DNA from: Ganoderma boninense
Lineage: Eukaryota > Basidiomycota > Agaricomycetes > Polyporales > Polyporaceae
Length of the DNA stretch: 64,000 nt
Assembly: GCA_002900995.3 (NCBI GenBank)
Contig: CM035314.1
Coordinates: forward strand, 403,252-467,251
Reading direction: 5' to 3'
Shown: positions 22,975 to 33,489 of the stretch, one piece after another
Layout of the letters: every line of letters starts with the position of its first letter
Position numbering within the stretch: the stretch's first letter is position 1
Translations under genes and position numbers: made by a program
The notes under the pieces: generated by a model
The model's database searches: none
Told to the model about the DNA's origin: nothing
Seen by the model: only the letters and a program-made list of their open reading frames with translations

Positions 22975-25107
22975 AGGCAACGAGCAGCTGCTGTCAGGCC
23001 CGACGTTCAACTTCGGACCAGTCCACCCGAACGGTACGCCCTCGATTTTCTTTGTTACGTGTACCATGCCTAACCACCTCCGTCCTGGAAGATTTCTTGT
23101 ACACTGCATGCATGGTGAGTGTGATTCTCCGACTTGAGCTAAGAGAACCACCACCCGTTCACTAATTTGAATATCAGAGGCTTTGGCCGCCGAGTGGTCG
23201 CGAACACGACGAGCTCATCCCTTGGACGTTCACAGACTACTTGCTTTCCCTCGATATATGTAAGTCGGAGTCCTCGTAGCATAATTGGTAGTGTCCTGAC
23301 AGCGACTCCTCTTCAAGGCGATGCTTCAACGTGAGTCAGCCGCCTTCAACGTTGCTTCATATGAACCATGTTGATAATCATTCATCCACGTGCAGATGGT
23401 TCTATGGCAGCAAGTTCAACCAGCTCAAGGTTGCAGTTATGCCGGACGGTACCGAGAGCCTGACCTACGTACCGTTTGAGACAAATGAGTACATCCGAAA
23501 CGCGCACGAATACCGCAAGGTGCTTCCTGAGGCGCCACTCGAACGAGTCGAAGGGACAGCACGGATTCTCTTGCCCCATCCAGGCGGCTCCATACGTAAG
23601 CCCCGTTCTCCCGCTCAGCCTTGTCGACGAGTTACTGAGGCGTGATCAGTGCTTCGGAGGTGGAACGACAACTTCAGGGTCCCGTTCGTGCCACACACTT
23701 GGCAGTTCAAGCAGGGTGGTAAAGAAAGCGATGACGAACGCATAATCCTGCCTCGCATCCTTGCCTCCTCGGTGGATATGGAGACTGCGTGTCAGCCCTT
23801 CGATGGCAGATTAGGTTTGGCCGTTCCTGGGTACGTGTCGTTCAGGTGCGATGGAGCATGTCTGACCCTCGGCGTATCAGCTTCAAGGGGCCTTGGGAAA
23901 CCGGTGGCGAAGTCCGGGACCAAGTCGTAAGTGCACTGAAATTTCGTCTCGAGTGCTCCTGCCGAGCTTCCTTCGTATGTAATAGACATTTTGGGACGCG
24001 CTTTGCCACAATGTGCCCCAGGAACAATCGGTGAGCCCTTCATACCATACAGGCCTCGCAAGCACTGACTGCGAGCACGGCGTGGGTGCAGCACCTAGAA
24101 TTCACGATTAGACTGCTCCATCCCCATCCGATTCAGGAGACGTACTCGCCGCGATCTGCGTGAGTCATGTTTGTGTGCAGAAACGTCCTGGCGAGCTCTC
24201 ACAGATCATACCCCCATTTCAGCGGCAGCTTCGTCTTCTTCGGAAGCAAACTGCCTGTTGAATACCTCCACAAGGGCTACCTCTACGCTCCATTGTTCAC
24301 TCCCCCAATCCCCATCTTGCCAAGCATGCATATTCCAGGCAAGTACGACCTCTGGGCCATACGGCTGCTGTCGATCACCCTGTTCGTTCCGCCCATGTGC
24401 GGATCCGATACCCGAAACTCTACCTCTTCCGCCTGGCTGCCGCTGCCGATCAAGATGCCCCGCCAAGGGGTCCGTGCCATCCTGGACACAGGTGAGTGCA
24501 CGTCGTTCCAGCGCAATATGCCTGCATCCGCAGCTGACTCGAACGTGCTTCCCGACCGCATCGCTGTTGTTCGTCGCCGCCGTCGCCAGCATCCATGAAC
24601 ACGACGCTCCCGCCCTCCGTCATCCAAGCCATGTGCAGCCTGTGGTTCCAGATGGGCTGCCTCCCCGTGGACGCCCCGATCAGGCACGCAAGCACCGACA
24701 AGTTCGCCGGCCACAGGCTCCTCTTCACCTTCGCGGGCGCGGAAGACGGCGAGGAGATCCCCTTCTACTGCGACGCGACGTACTTCCTGGGCCAGCTGTG
24801 GGACGACGCGCTGTTCCCTGGCCTTCGCTGGTCGCACATGCGCTCGTCGAACGACGAGGAGTGCGACATCGCCGTGCTCGGCCAGGTGCGTACTTCCGCC
24901 TCCCCCGGCCCCCCTCGTGCCGTCGTGCCGTCGTTCATGCCGTCGTATTTGCAGAACTTCTTCTGGAGCGCGTTCGTCAAGTTCAACGCGCCATACCACG
25001 GGTCGCCGGATTCCGTGCCCTCGATCCAGCTTTCCCCGCAGAAAGTGTTTGTCGAGGGTCGGGCGGCTGATGGTCCTTGGTCATACTCGTTCACAAACTT
25101 GGAGTGA
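22975..25107 (+). CDS. Aspartic-protease-like protein, copy 2, with atypical active-site loops
   Basis: Pepsin-fold (A1)-like protein; peptidase activity is doubtful. Supported exons: about 22975-23032, 23085-23107, 23178-23262, microexon 23318-23330, 23396-23595, 23650-23830, 23881-23926, about 23985-24029, 24092-24159, 24223-24491, 24590-24885, 24955-25107. The first active-site loop reads LSLDICDASTWFYG: Asp keeps the pepsin spacing to Trp (DTGSSxTW) but Thr-Gly is Ile-Cys. PFDGRLGLAVPG is the FDGxxGLG block, followed by VTFWDALCHNVPQ. The second loop is VRAILDTASMNTT, with Ala from a split codon where Gly is expected. The end, NFFWSAFVKFNAPY, matches copy 1 (NFFWGAIVRFDAEH). No signal peptide was found, perhaps because the start is unresolved. 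Confidence 0.55.
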
Positions 25108-25430
25108 TGTTCATCTGCGGTGAATGGTTACATTGGGTAGGAAGGGATGGAGCTGGAGGCATTTGGTAGGTATAGGGCTAGACATGTCCTCCGCATGCTG
25201 GCGAGCCCAGCCGTTGACTTAAGAGGCCAGCTCGAAGGTAAGTTAGTGTAATGCAGTATAGCTTCAATCGATTCCCAGTACTCGCAACTCCGCGAGCTGG
25301 ATGCAGAGACTGCTAAACATATCCGATAAATCCTGCAGTCGTCACTGAAACGTCCTTACACTTCGGGATTTAGTGATACCCCGCACAACCCCAATTCTGT
25401 AGGAGAGGAACACAGGCTGTAGACTGACCT

Positions 25431-25860
25431 TGGGATTGCCCGTGGTGCCAGACGAGAAACAGAGGGGCGCGATCACCGTCTTACCCTCCCCAGGCTTGAA
25501 TGTGTTGTGAGAGACTGGATGGACGGGAAGCGTGGTTCGTGGCTAGTGTCATGTGCATCTAGGAGGATGAGGGAGCTCGCGGGAATGTTGCGTGCCTGCA
25601 CGGCGGAGAGTGCGGTTTGGATGTTGCCTGGGTAAGCGATGACGGTGAATGATTCGGTTATCTCGAGCTGGTACGCTTCATACGAGGTACCAAATGCCGC
25701 CAATAATGGAGGAAACGAAGTTCGTCTTTTCAAAACATACACACCGAACTCGTCTGTGGGATTCGGAAGCGTAGAGCTGTGGGCACTGCGACGATGTCAG
25801 TGGGCGGACGATGCGAACGCTACGGTGCCACCCAACCTGTGGATCGCCCGAATGATCACA
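25431..25860 (-). pseudogene. Remnant of an acyl-CoA ligase (4-coumarate-CoA ligase-like) gene
   Basis: On the minus strand, fragments of an AMP-dependent synthetase appear in order but in different frames: IIRAIHRLGGTVA (compare WAxHRLGGxxS), then ESFTVIAYPGNIQTALSAVQ, ARNIPASSLILLD, then FKPGEGKTVIAPLCFSSGTT followed by GNPK. SSGTTGNPK is the phosphate-binding P-loop of the adenylate-forming family. A stop and frame changes lie between the first and second blocks. The N-terminal oxidoreductase-like part and the whole C-terminal half (TGD, GRxK lysine) are absent. About 430 bp remain of a gene that normally spans some 1.7 kb. Non-functional. Confidence 0.7.
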
Positions 25861-26079
25861 TCTCGGCCTCAAGTCTCAGTACTGAGGACGTACCAACAGG
25901 CAGGCGGAATAAATCGTGCAATCACAAATATAGTAGTACAACGCTAATGATACATCCAAACGCGCAACGCCTTTAACTTCACAGAACCATCCACCGCTCG
26001 ACCGCCCCCGCCCCCAACGCCAGATGCGCAGGCCCAACAGTCGCCGGAGCCTCCGCGCTTCGCACTCCAGACTCGGAGC

Positions 26080-26691
26080 TCAGAGCGCGTTGTGTTCCGC
26101 GAGGTACTCCTTCGCGTGGTCCTTGGCCTCCTTCGACACGCGCGGGTTGTGCAGCGCGGCCTTGTAACCCGCGAGCACGCGCGTCTGGTGCTCGTCCTCC
26201 GTCATGCCCTCCGCGGGCTCGACCGTGTACCCGTCCGCCTCGAGGATCTCGCGCGCGTGCCGCTTCGCCTCCTCGCTCGTCCGCGGGTCTGTCGTCCCCG
26301 TCCCCCACGCCCAAGCCCATTACATCCCGTCAGACTCGCCCATCATGGAATAAAAAGACAAGATGCGAGATGCGCACTGTGGAGCGTGGCCTTGTACCCG
26401 CCGAGCACGCGGTTGCTCTCGTGCTGAGTGCCGGTGGCGGGCGCGTGGTGTGCGCGGCCTGCGCTAGGGGCGGCGGTGTCGTGCTCGCCCATCTGCTCGA
26501 GGCGCTCCTGCGCGCTCTTGCGCGCCTCTTCGGAGACGTTGGGGTTGTGGATCGCGGCCTTGAGGCCGGCGGCGACGCGCTTCTCTGGACAGGGGGAAAG
26601 CGGGGGACAACGTCGTCTTGGTCACTGGCACAAGGGGGAAACGAAAGAAGGGAGGGGGGGGGTGAAGCTTACCGTCGTGTTGTGCAGCCAT
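26080..26691 (-). CDS. con-6: Conidiation-specific protein 6 homologue
   Basis: Small hydrophilic protein of the fungal conidiation-6 family (PF10346), known in Neurospora as abundant in developing conidia; its biochemical role is unknown. Exons (reading leftward): 26691-26673, 26584-26378, 26288-26080; 144 residues. It holds three con-6 units: RVAAGLKAAIHNPNVSEEAR (about 9-38), RVLGGYKATLHNPRTSEEAK (about 63-95, split by the second intron at the His-Asn junction) and RVLAGYKAALHNPRVSKEAK (about 111-144). Both introns are phase 1. No signal peptide or membrane segment. A TATA-like box lies about 110 bases upstream. Mushroom homologues need not be linked to conidia; stress or spore roles are inference. 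Confidence 0.9.
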
Positions 26692-26799
26692 GGCTGTCGA
26701 GGATATATGTAAGTTACGGGATGCTGATAGAGGTCGAGATGAGATTGAGAGACGAATGAATCGTGGGGAAAGCATGCACGGGAGGTAGCGGGGGACAGC

Positions 26800-26808
26800 G
26801 TATATATG
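26800..26808 (-). promoter_or_regulatory. TATA box of the con-6-like gene
   Basis: The minus strand reads ATATATA about 110 bases upstream of the con-6-like start, a suitable position for a core promoter of a strongly expressed small gene. Confidence 0.45.
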
Positions 26809-27193
26809 ATGTCCTTGGGGGTATGGAATGAATGACGTCAAGTACACCAAGGCTGCAGCAGGACCCGGGGCTCCACCCTGACTCGAACAAACGACAGAAT
26901 ACCATTCGGAGCTCAGAAAGGTCTCGAGGCCTGCGACGCACAGGCTAGGGCTGGGCTAGGGGAAGTAGTGTTTGGGCAGGCTCCACAGTGAGTCCACGCT
27001 GACGTCGGTGAATCGTTGTAGCCCCTCTTCATGGCGTTTTTGCTGGAGTCTAATAACGGCAAGGTATAACAAGGGAAAAGACACGACGAAATGCATGACT
27101 GGCTCTGGAAGCATCGCGAGGTTGAGAGACGAGGTTGAGATGAACACACCGACGATGACGTACCGGACAGGCGGAGACGTTCGTTCGTACTTA

Positions 27194-27523
27194 TTACACG
27201 TCCGTCCCGTCCAGGCCTTTGACGGCGTCTTCGAGCTTCTGGCGCATCTGATCTACTCTAGACCCCTCACGCTCGACGGCGTCGGAATGGAGAAGCTTGA
27301 GCGCGGCGCGAGCTTCCCGCGAAAATTGGATGGAGCGTTTGACACTGTCCTCGACAGCAATCACGTTGTCGTCAGAGCTGATTTCGTCCGCCTTCTCAGG
27401 TGCGGGAGGGAGGAGGGAGGCGAAGTCCAGGTCGGAAGCACGGAGGAGCGCGAGGTCATGGAGAGTCGAACTGAGGGGGAGAGGGTGAGTCGTCGTGGCA
27501 ACGGCTTTGACGGAATTCGACAT
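27194..27523 (-). CDS. Unrecognised 109-residue protein
   Basis: Single-exon frame with its own ATG, 109 residues. The N-terminal half has HPLPLSSTLHDLALLRASDL, and the C-terminal half is rich in charged residues and likely helical: SVKRSIQFSREARAALKLLH, then VDQMRQKLEDAVKGL, suggesting a short coiled-coil. No signal peptide or membrane segment. Its composition and continuous frame make it a plausible real small protein, perhaps a subunit of a complex. I do not recognise the family. It is divergently placed relative to the dehydrogenase at 28.3 kb, with about 800 bp between them. Confidence 0.55.
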   Translation of the reverse strand: MSNSVKAVATTTHPLPLSSTLHDLALLRASDLDFASLLPPAPEKADEISSDDNVIAVEDSVKRSIQFSREARAALKLLHSDAVEREGSRVDQMRQKLEDAVKGLDGTDV

Positions 27524-28256
27524 CGTCAGATCGGTGCAGAAAAGCTCAGAGATAGATGGAGACCTATGAAGTTAATAAGTCTATGTAGTTGGGGTTGAAG
27601 TGGAGAAGGAACTGGTGAGAGGTAAGGATGGTACTTACCTGCTGGAGGTGAGGAGGTGGGAGAGATCAAGCTAAGAGGCGCTTGTGGCGGACGAATTCGC
27701 TCAGTATTCGCTCTCGAACACCGTGACGCCTGTCCTGAGGATACGTCCTGTAGCACTTACCTTCCTGCCCTCATCTCCAGCATTTTCCCCCAGCTCAGCA
27801 GATGGAAAAAATTGCTCAGTGGTATCGTTGGTCATGCTCAGACCGACTCATGCACAAGCCACAGGGATTTTCCCGTACAATCTCGACCTCCCGAGCCTCG
27901 GACGACATCCCGCCCCGCCTGGCAGTGGGCCCTGGAAGCTAACCTTGCTTCGGAATCCACTCAGCTTGCACTCATCCAGCCTCAGTCCCGAACCGGGGAC
28001 GCAAAGGGTCAGTCAGCCTGTATTGCATGCATTTGTCAGCCTCGAATTTGTCTAGAATATGGCAGCGCGCTCTCCGATCGGAATCCCGACATGTTCACAG
28101 CAGCGGTTCACTAGGCACGCACGTACGCGTAGCGACGGCAGGCAATCTCGTCCTGATCCTAAGCGAGAATCAACATGCAACCGCAACCTTCTCTCCCCTC
28201 CTCCCGAAGTTCTCGGAAAGCATCCTATCGAAGCCTTAAAATCAGTCAACAGCTGG

Positions 28257-28264
28257 TATATAAG
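28257..28264 (+). promoter_or_regulatory. TATA box of the short-chain dehydrogenase gene
   Basis: TATATAAG, a near-perfect TATA box, sits 78-85 bases upstream of the dehydrogenase start codon. Confidence 0.6.
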
Positions 28265-28341
28265 GGCATCAGCTAAGCCTCCGAGTCCAAGAGCACTCAT
28301 ACTTTGTCCTCCTTGCCAGCGAGCTTAGCTTCCGCACTAAC

Positions 28342-29598
28342 ATGTCCCAGCCCTTCCAGTGGCTCATACAGGCCTACCCCCCGGCCCCCAAATGGTCTCC
28401 CGACGACATGCCTGACTTGTCTGGCAAGGTCGTCCTCGTCACAGGCGGTAATTCCGGTATCGGCTTCGAGATGATCAAGTCCCTCCTCCGCAAAAACGCC
28501 AGAGTCTACCTGGCGGCGCGCTCTAAACAGAAGGGCGAGGACGCCATCCGCGCGCTCCAGGAAGAGACGGGAGGAAAGACGGCCGAGTTCCTCCAGCTCG
28601 ACCTGAGCGACCTCACCGCCGTCCGGGCATCTGCGCAAGAATTTGCAAAGTGAGTGCGTTGGACTCTTGTCGCCAGTTTCCCCCGCGACAATTACGCGTG
28701 CTGACGAGCCCCGACGGCCCTGAATTTGTAGGCGGGAGACACATCTAGACGTCCTCTTCCTCAACGCTGGAGTAATGTTCCCGCCCCCGGAGCAGCTCAC
28801 CGCCCAGAAGTACGACGCGACGGTCGGCGTGAACGTCGTCGGCCACCACCTCTTCCTCCGCCTCCTCTACCCACTCCTCGTCTCGCCCACCCGTGGCGCC
28901 TCCTCTCCCTCCGCCTCCTCTGCATCCCCGGGCCCTGCGCGCGTCGTCTGGGTCTCGTCCTGCGCCAACTACCTCGTGCCCGGCCGCCTCGACTTCGCCA
29001 CCTTCACCCGCGACCGTGAAGGGAACAGGAAGGTGGACCTGTTCGGGATGTACAGCCAGAGCAAGCTCGCGCAGATCCAGGCGTCCGCGCTCGTCGCGCG
29101 GCGCGCGGCGGAGGCGGGCGAGGACGTCGTGAGCATTGCGGTCGACCCGGGCCACATCCGGAGCGACATCTTCCGCGGCACGACGTCGTTCTTCTTCCGG
29201 CTCTGGGTGCGTCCCGTGTTCTTTTGCTCGAACGGAGTCCGGCCTCGCGTCTCCCTCTCTCTTCCTCACAAATTCGTAGCGGCCGTGATCCTTGACGAGG
29301 GGGAACTGACATGGTTGGAAATGGTCGTTTGCAGGACATGCTCGTTGCGTACCCCGTGTCATACGGCGCGCTCACCCCGCTCTACGCCGGGACGATGCCG
29401 GAGGCTCTCGCGCACAACGGCAAGGTGCGCCGCCTCGAACCATTTTATTGCTCATCTGTGCGGTGCTCACCGAGGTGCTCTGTATAGTATCTTCGCGCAT
29501 GGGCGCGTCCAGGGCAGCCGCACCCCGCCTCGTACGACCGCGAACAGCAGGAACAGCTGTGGAGTTGGTTGGAGGAGCAGGTGAAGGACTACGTGTAG
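28342..29598 (+). CDS. Short-chain dehydrogenase/reductase
   Basis: NAD(P)-dependent oxidoreductase of the classical SDR family (PF00106), similar in layout to fungal retinol-dehydrogenase/WW-domain-oxidoreductase-like enzymes; substrate unknown. Exons: 28342-28649, 28732-29206, 29335-29424, 29488-29598; 327 residues. Cofactor loop TGGNSGIG at residues 34-41; LDLSDL follows for adenine-ring positioning; NAG at 114-116; active-site Ser about 178-179 in VVWVSSCANY; catalytic Tyr210 and Lys214 in MYSQSK; DPGHIRSD follows the active site. The Arg after YLAA (residue about 54) suggests NADP preference, which is inference. A TATA box lies about 80 bp upstream. All catalytic residues are present, so the gene looks active. 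Confidence 0.92.
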
Positions 29599-30273
29599 CG
29601 GCATTTGGTTTCGTTCAGGATCGATACATTATTCCTTATTACTTTTGTACATAGATTTTTTTTCATGTCAGCATCGTTGTTAGAAACCCACCTGTCGGCG
29701 CTCCCTCTCGGTGCGTCCGAGACGCCTGAGGACAACGGCCGTCGACACAACGATGAACGTGAGGTCAATGATGGCGACGTGGGGTTCTTATGTTCCCGTG
29801 AGACGAATGTGTGAGCGGAATGTGTGATCGTAGATGAAGACGTCGCAGTACTCGCGCAGCGCGTTGCAATTGCGCGACCGCTTGCCTCGCGCGACTCCGC
29901 TGGGCGTCTCGTGTCGGAGCAGACCGGCAGAGTCGGCCCGATGCCACGACACCGCTAGTTGGCGGCAACTCCCACTGCCACTGGAAACCACCACCCGTCC
30001 CTGAGCTGAATTTTCAACTTCTTGACTGAAAGCCTTCCAGACAGCTTCGCTGTACAGTTCAAGGTACCGGTATATATCTCATACGTTTGTCAACACTCCA
30101 GCTGATCCAGCTTCTCTTAGGAACCGCTGGAATCGACGTCATGGAATTTTGTTGAGTCGATTTCACCGGACAGACGAGCCACTCGGTACGACCCGGCCAC
30201 CCAACTTCTATCGACGTTGGCGACATAATCATCATAATAGTCTCTAATCGGCCCCTAACTGTATCCGCCGGCC
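29599..30273. other. Intergenic stretch with no gene seen
   Basis: It carries the 3' flank of the dehydrogenase and the 5' flank of the SRPK-like gene. Only short frames without recognisable content were seen. Confidence 0.5.
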
Positions 30274-32580
30274 ATGTATAAGTTCTCCATCCTCGAGAGC
30301 TTACAGTCCATGTGGCACAGGGCACAGTGCGTGCCCGTTGCCCTGAACTCGCCGTACCCTCCAGTCAAATCGCCGCTTTACCCAAAAGGCCCCACCGCCT
30401 GGGCATCTTCCGGGTGGTACAACGTTCCCGACCTCGATCTCTCGCCGAGTCCCCAGCTACTCGCGTTCCAGCCTGGCCATCTCCTCACCCTCGGTGGTGA
30501 TCAGTACCGCATCCACCGCAAGCTCCGCGGCCAAGCTACCTCCTCCGTATGGCTTGCAGAGCACACCGTCAGAGGGCACGTCTCTCCCCCTCGCCCTCCG
30601 CTCTGCCGCCCATCCTGCACTCGTTGCTGACCTGTCTCCTGTCCTTCCTCCTTCCTCTCCGCAGTGCCTCGCGACGCCGCTTCGTCGCGCTCGAGACCTT
30701 CAGCCGCCTCTTCTCGCTCGCCACCGCCCTCCAGGTCCGCGCTGAGCCCCGTTCCCCGACGACCGACCTCAACTACATCCGCAACATCATCGCGTCCCAG
30801 GACCGCACGTTCCCCGGCGCCGAGTGTTTAGACCGCGTCCGCGCCGTCTTCCTCCCAGACCGCCACCTGTACGCTGTCAAGGACCCGACGGGTCCCACCC
30901 TGTGGGACCTCCAGATTGCGCAGCCGAACGCGAGCTTCTCTCTCGCCGTCACGAAGCGCATCATCGGGGACACCCTCCGCGCACTCAAGTACATCCACTC
31001 CTTCGGGAGGGCTGCCGTCGGTAAGTCTTTAATGACCTCGCAGTTAGTGCTATTTCCTGGGGTGAGACCCGGAGCTTCCTTGACAAGCTGGGTAAGCGTC
31101 TCAGGTCACCCCCATGTGAGGAACGAGTACATCCATGCGAGTGAGCGCGAGTGCGCCCCCAATGCCCCATGCCAATGGCGTGGTCGCATATGTGCCATCC
31201 GACGGGATATGGACGTGGGACGCTGATGGCGCGCCCGACTACATGTCGAACAAAGAGGCGGGGATAGGAGAGCAGTGTGCTCCGCAGGAGTCTCCATACA
31301 TTTAAAAGCTCATTGCGAGCGTTAGAGACAATTAAGACACATCCCGTGTGGTGCGGATGGGGCTGTGAAGCTTTTAAGGCATACTTGGCATAATGTATAC
31401 ATTTCAATATCAACTCCTTCGTAGGCACCGCGTAACTCATGCGCAATGCTGACATACCATTCTGCGTTTACTAGGTGTCGCACCACATAACATGCTGGTG
31501 ACCCATCAATGCTCAAGTGACAGCCTATCTGCAAATATCGTGCAGTTTCTCCAGTCGCATCCACCAGAAACAATGAACTCTCAGCCCGCAGAGGACAAGG
31601 AATCGCCCATCAGTACCATCACCCCCGACACCGCGAGTACTACCATCGAAAGCCCGGCGCCGTCTAAAGGTAAGATCAGGAGCAAGAAGCGCAAGCCCGT
31701 CGCAATAGCAGCCCCGCCGCCGCCCAAGCCCACAACGAACAAACCCAAGAGCGTCACCGCAGTGCTCAAAGCACAGCAACTCCCTGCCTTTGGTCTGTCC
31801 CCGACCCTCGACAACATTTCCATCCGCCTCACCCGCTGCGAGAACGGTGCGCCCCTTTTCGCTTTTGTTTTTCCCCAACCCCGTTTTCAAACGCCGGTCC
31901 GAGTCCGTGCTCACCCGCACTTGCAGCGACGTTGGAAAAACGCCTCCACGATGGCCAGGGCGACCTCCCGGTAAGCCTCGCAGAGTACACCCACGCCGCG
32001 CTCCGGCTCTGTGCGCCGGAGGTGCTTCGCGGCGCCCCCGAACGCTGGTCCCCGCCCGTCAACATCTGGTCCGTCGGCCACCTGGTGCGTTCCCTGCCCC
32101 CTACCTACGAGCACACTGGGCTGACGCGTGCGGCGCGCCAGGTGTACCAGTTCCTCACCGGCCACTACCTCTTTGTGCATGAGGCCCACAGCGGGGTCGA
32201 CGGGCCCCATGTGCCCAGTTGGGGTGAGTTCAAACTTCATGCTTAACTTCTGGCCCTCTCGCGAGCCAAGGCGAGTGCCAGTGCCAGTGCCAGTGCTGAC
32301 CATTCGTCTCCTTTCCCCCCGCCCCCCTCCCTCGCCCACTGTTCTGTTGCGTGCGCATTCGGTTCGCACGGTCAATGGTGCAGTCGAGCTGGTCGTCCTC
32401 GCCGCGCCGCGCACGCGCATGCTCGAGCAGCGGCTGCGGAGCTTCGAGCACGCGATGGCGGACATGAGTGAGGACGACGTCCGGCAGACGTGCGCGTTCA
32501 TCCTGCGGTGCCTGGAGATGGACCCGGCGAAGCGGGCGACGGCAGCGGAGCTCCTCGAGGACGAGTGGTTCCGGACATGA
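30274..32580 (+). CDS. SRPK-like pseudokinase
   Basis: Protein-kinase fold resembling fungal SR-protein-kinase-like proteins, but probably inactive. Exons: 30274-30575, 30665-31020, 31475-31846, 31927-32084, 32142-32223, 32384-32580. Landmarks in order: modified glycine loop RKLRGQATSSVWLAEH; RFVALETF where the family has VALK, so Lys becomes Glu; hinge region GPTLWDLQ; LRALKYIHSFGRAAVGVAPH, then NMLV, where HxDxxPxN is expected, so the catalytic Asp becomes Gly; IRLTRCENGA where DFG/DYG is expected, so Asp becomes Arg; CAPEVL (APE kept); VNIWSVGHL (DIWSxG with Asp to Asn); FILRCLEMDPAKRATAAELL, the normal last subdomain. The frame stays open, so it is a maintained pseudokinase or a very recent loss. 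Intron 1 seems to need a GC donor; intron 2 is 454 bp. Role unknown; it could act as a scaffold. Confidence 0.66.
32275..32298 (+). repeat. GTGCCA hexanucleotide repeat inside an intron
   Basis: About four units of a six-base repeat (GTGCCA) within the last intron of the pseudokinase gene. A simple repeat with no evident role. Confidence 0.6.
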
Positions 32581-33300
32581 ACGCCCAACGGCCACGGTCG
32601 AATATCTGCCTCATCCGAGACGTACACGCATCCCAAGTGACTGCTAGCTAGAGCCGATAAGCCGATAGTGTAGGCGTCCTGCCCTCTGTACATTCGGGAG
32701 CGCATTGGAACCGGCCTGCACGGGTCCTGTCCTTCGTCACAGTCCGCAGGAGGCTGCTATGCGCAGCAGACGAGGTTAACTGTAATTACATGGCGCACTG
32801 GTAGTTTCCAGTTCTCTCCTCAGATGATCTTCCCCACCTTATGATTTTCGAGGCCGCTCCGCGTGCTCGCGCCCTGCAGGCCACGTCCACCTCTAGGGCT
32901 ATACATTTCCCGTGCGCCGATGATCAGCGTGTCGGTTATCCAATAGGGATTTTCCTCGGAGTCGTAGTGAGTATGTCCGGCGCTAGCCGGGGCCATGTCG
33001 ACCGTATAGCAGAGATGTGGAGTGTCTGTACTGCGATAACCTCCGTGTTGTCTTGAGAGAACTCGCCAGTTGAGGGCAACAAGCATGATCATGAACGATG
33101 GGTAAGTATGTTGTTGGGATTATACCTGAGTACTTAGTCGGAAGAAGCCGAGTTTTACCGAAGTCTTACTCTGACTCTAATCCCGCTAGACAAACTAAAT
33201 TTAGGGTCGCCTTGTTGACAGCGAACAGCCTGGACGTCGTGGACGGCGATGACGAGGATTACTCTTGGATAGTGGACTCTGCAAGAGCTGAGGAGCCCTT
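32581..33300. other. Intergenic stretch with no gene seen
   Basis: No coding chain supported. From about 33.2 kb rightward the sequence begins to match, inverted, the upstream flanks of F-box copies 1 and 2, so the duplicated unit starts here. Confidence 0.45.
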
Positions 33301-33489
33301 GTCAACTTCTAGAGGGTCCTAGACTAGACCTACCATCATGTTGTCTCGAACGCTTGGCTTCCTGAAGTCCTTGCTCTTCCCTTGGCCCGAACAAATCCCG
33401 AATTCTCCTTCCCCCCATCCGCCACGCAAAAAACGGAGACTTTCGGAAAGACATCCTATGGGTCCCCCACGCCGCCCTAGCGGAAAGTC

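Noticed and set aside
10943..25107. Secondary-metabolite gene cluster around the ligase fragment, protease-like genes and nitronate monooxygenase
   Set aside because: No core synthase, P450, transporter or pathway regulator was found, and the ligase is a fragment.
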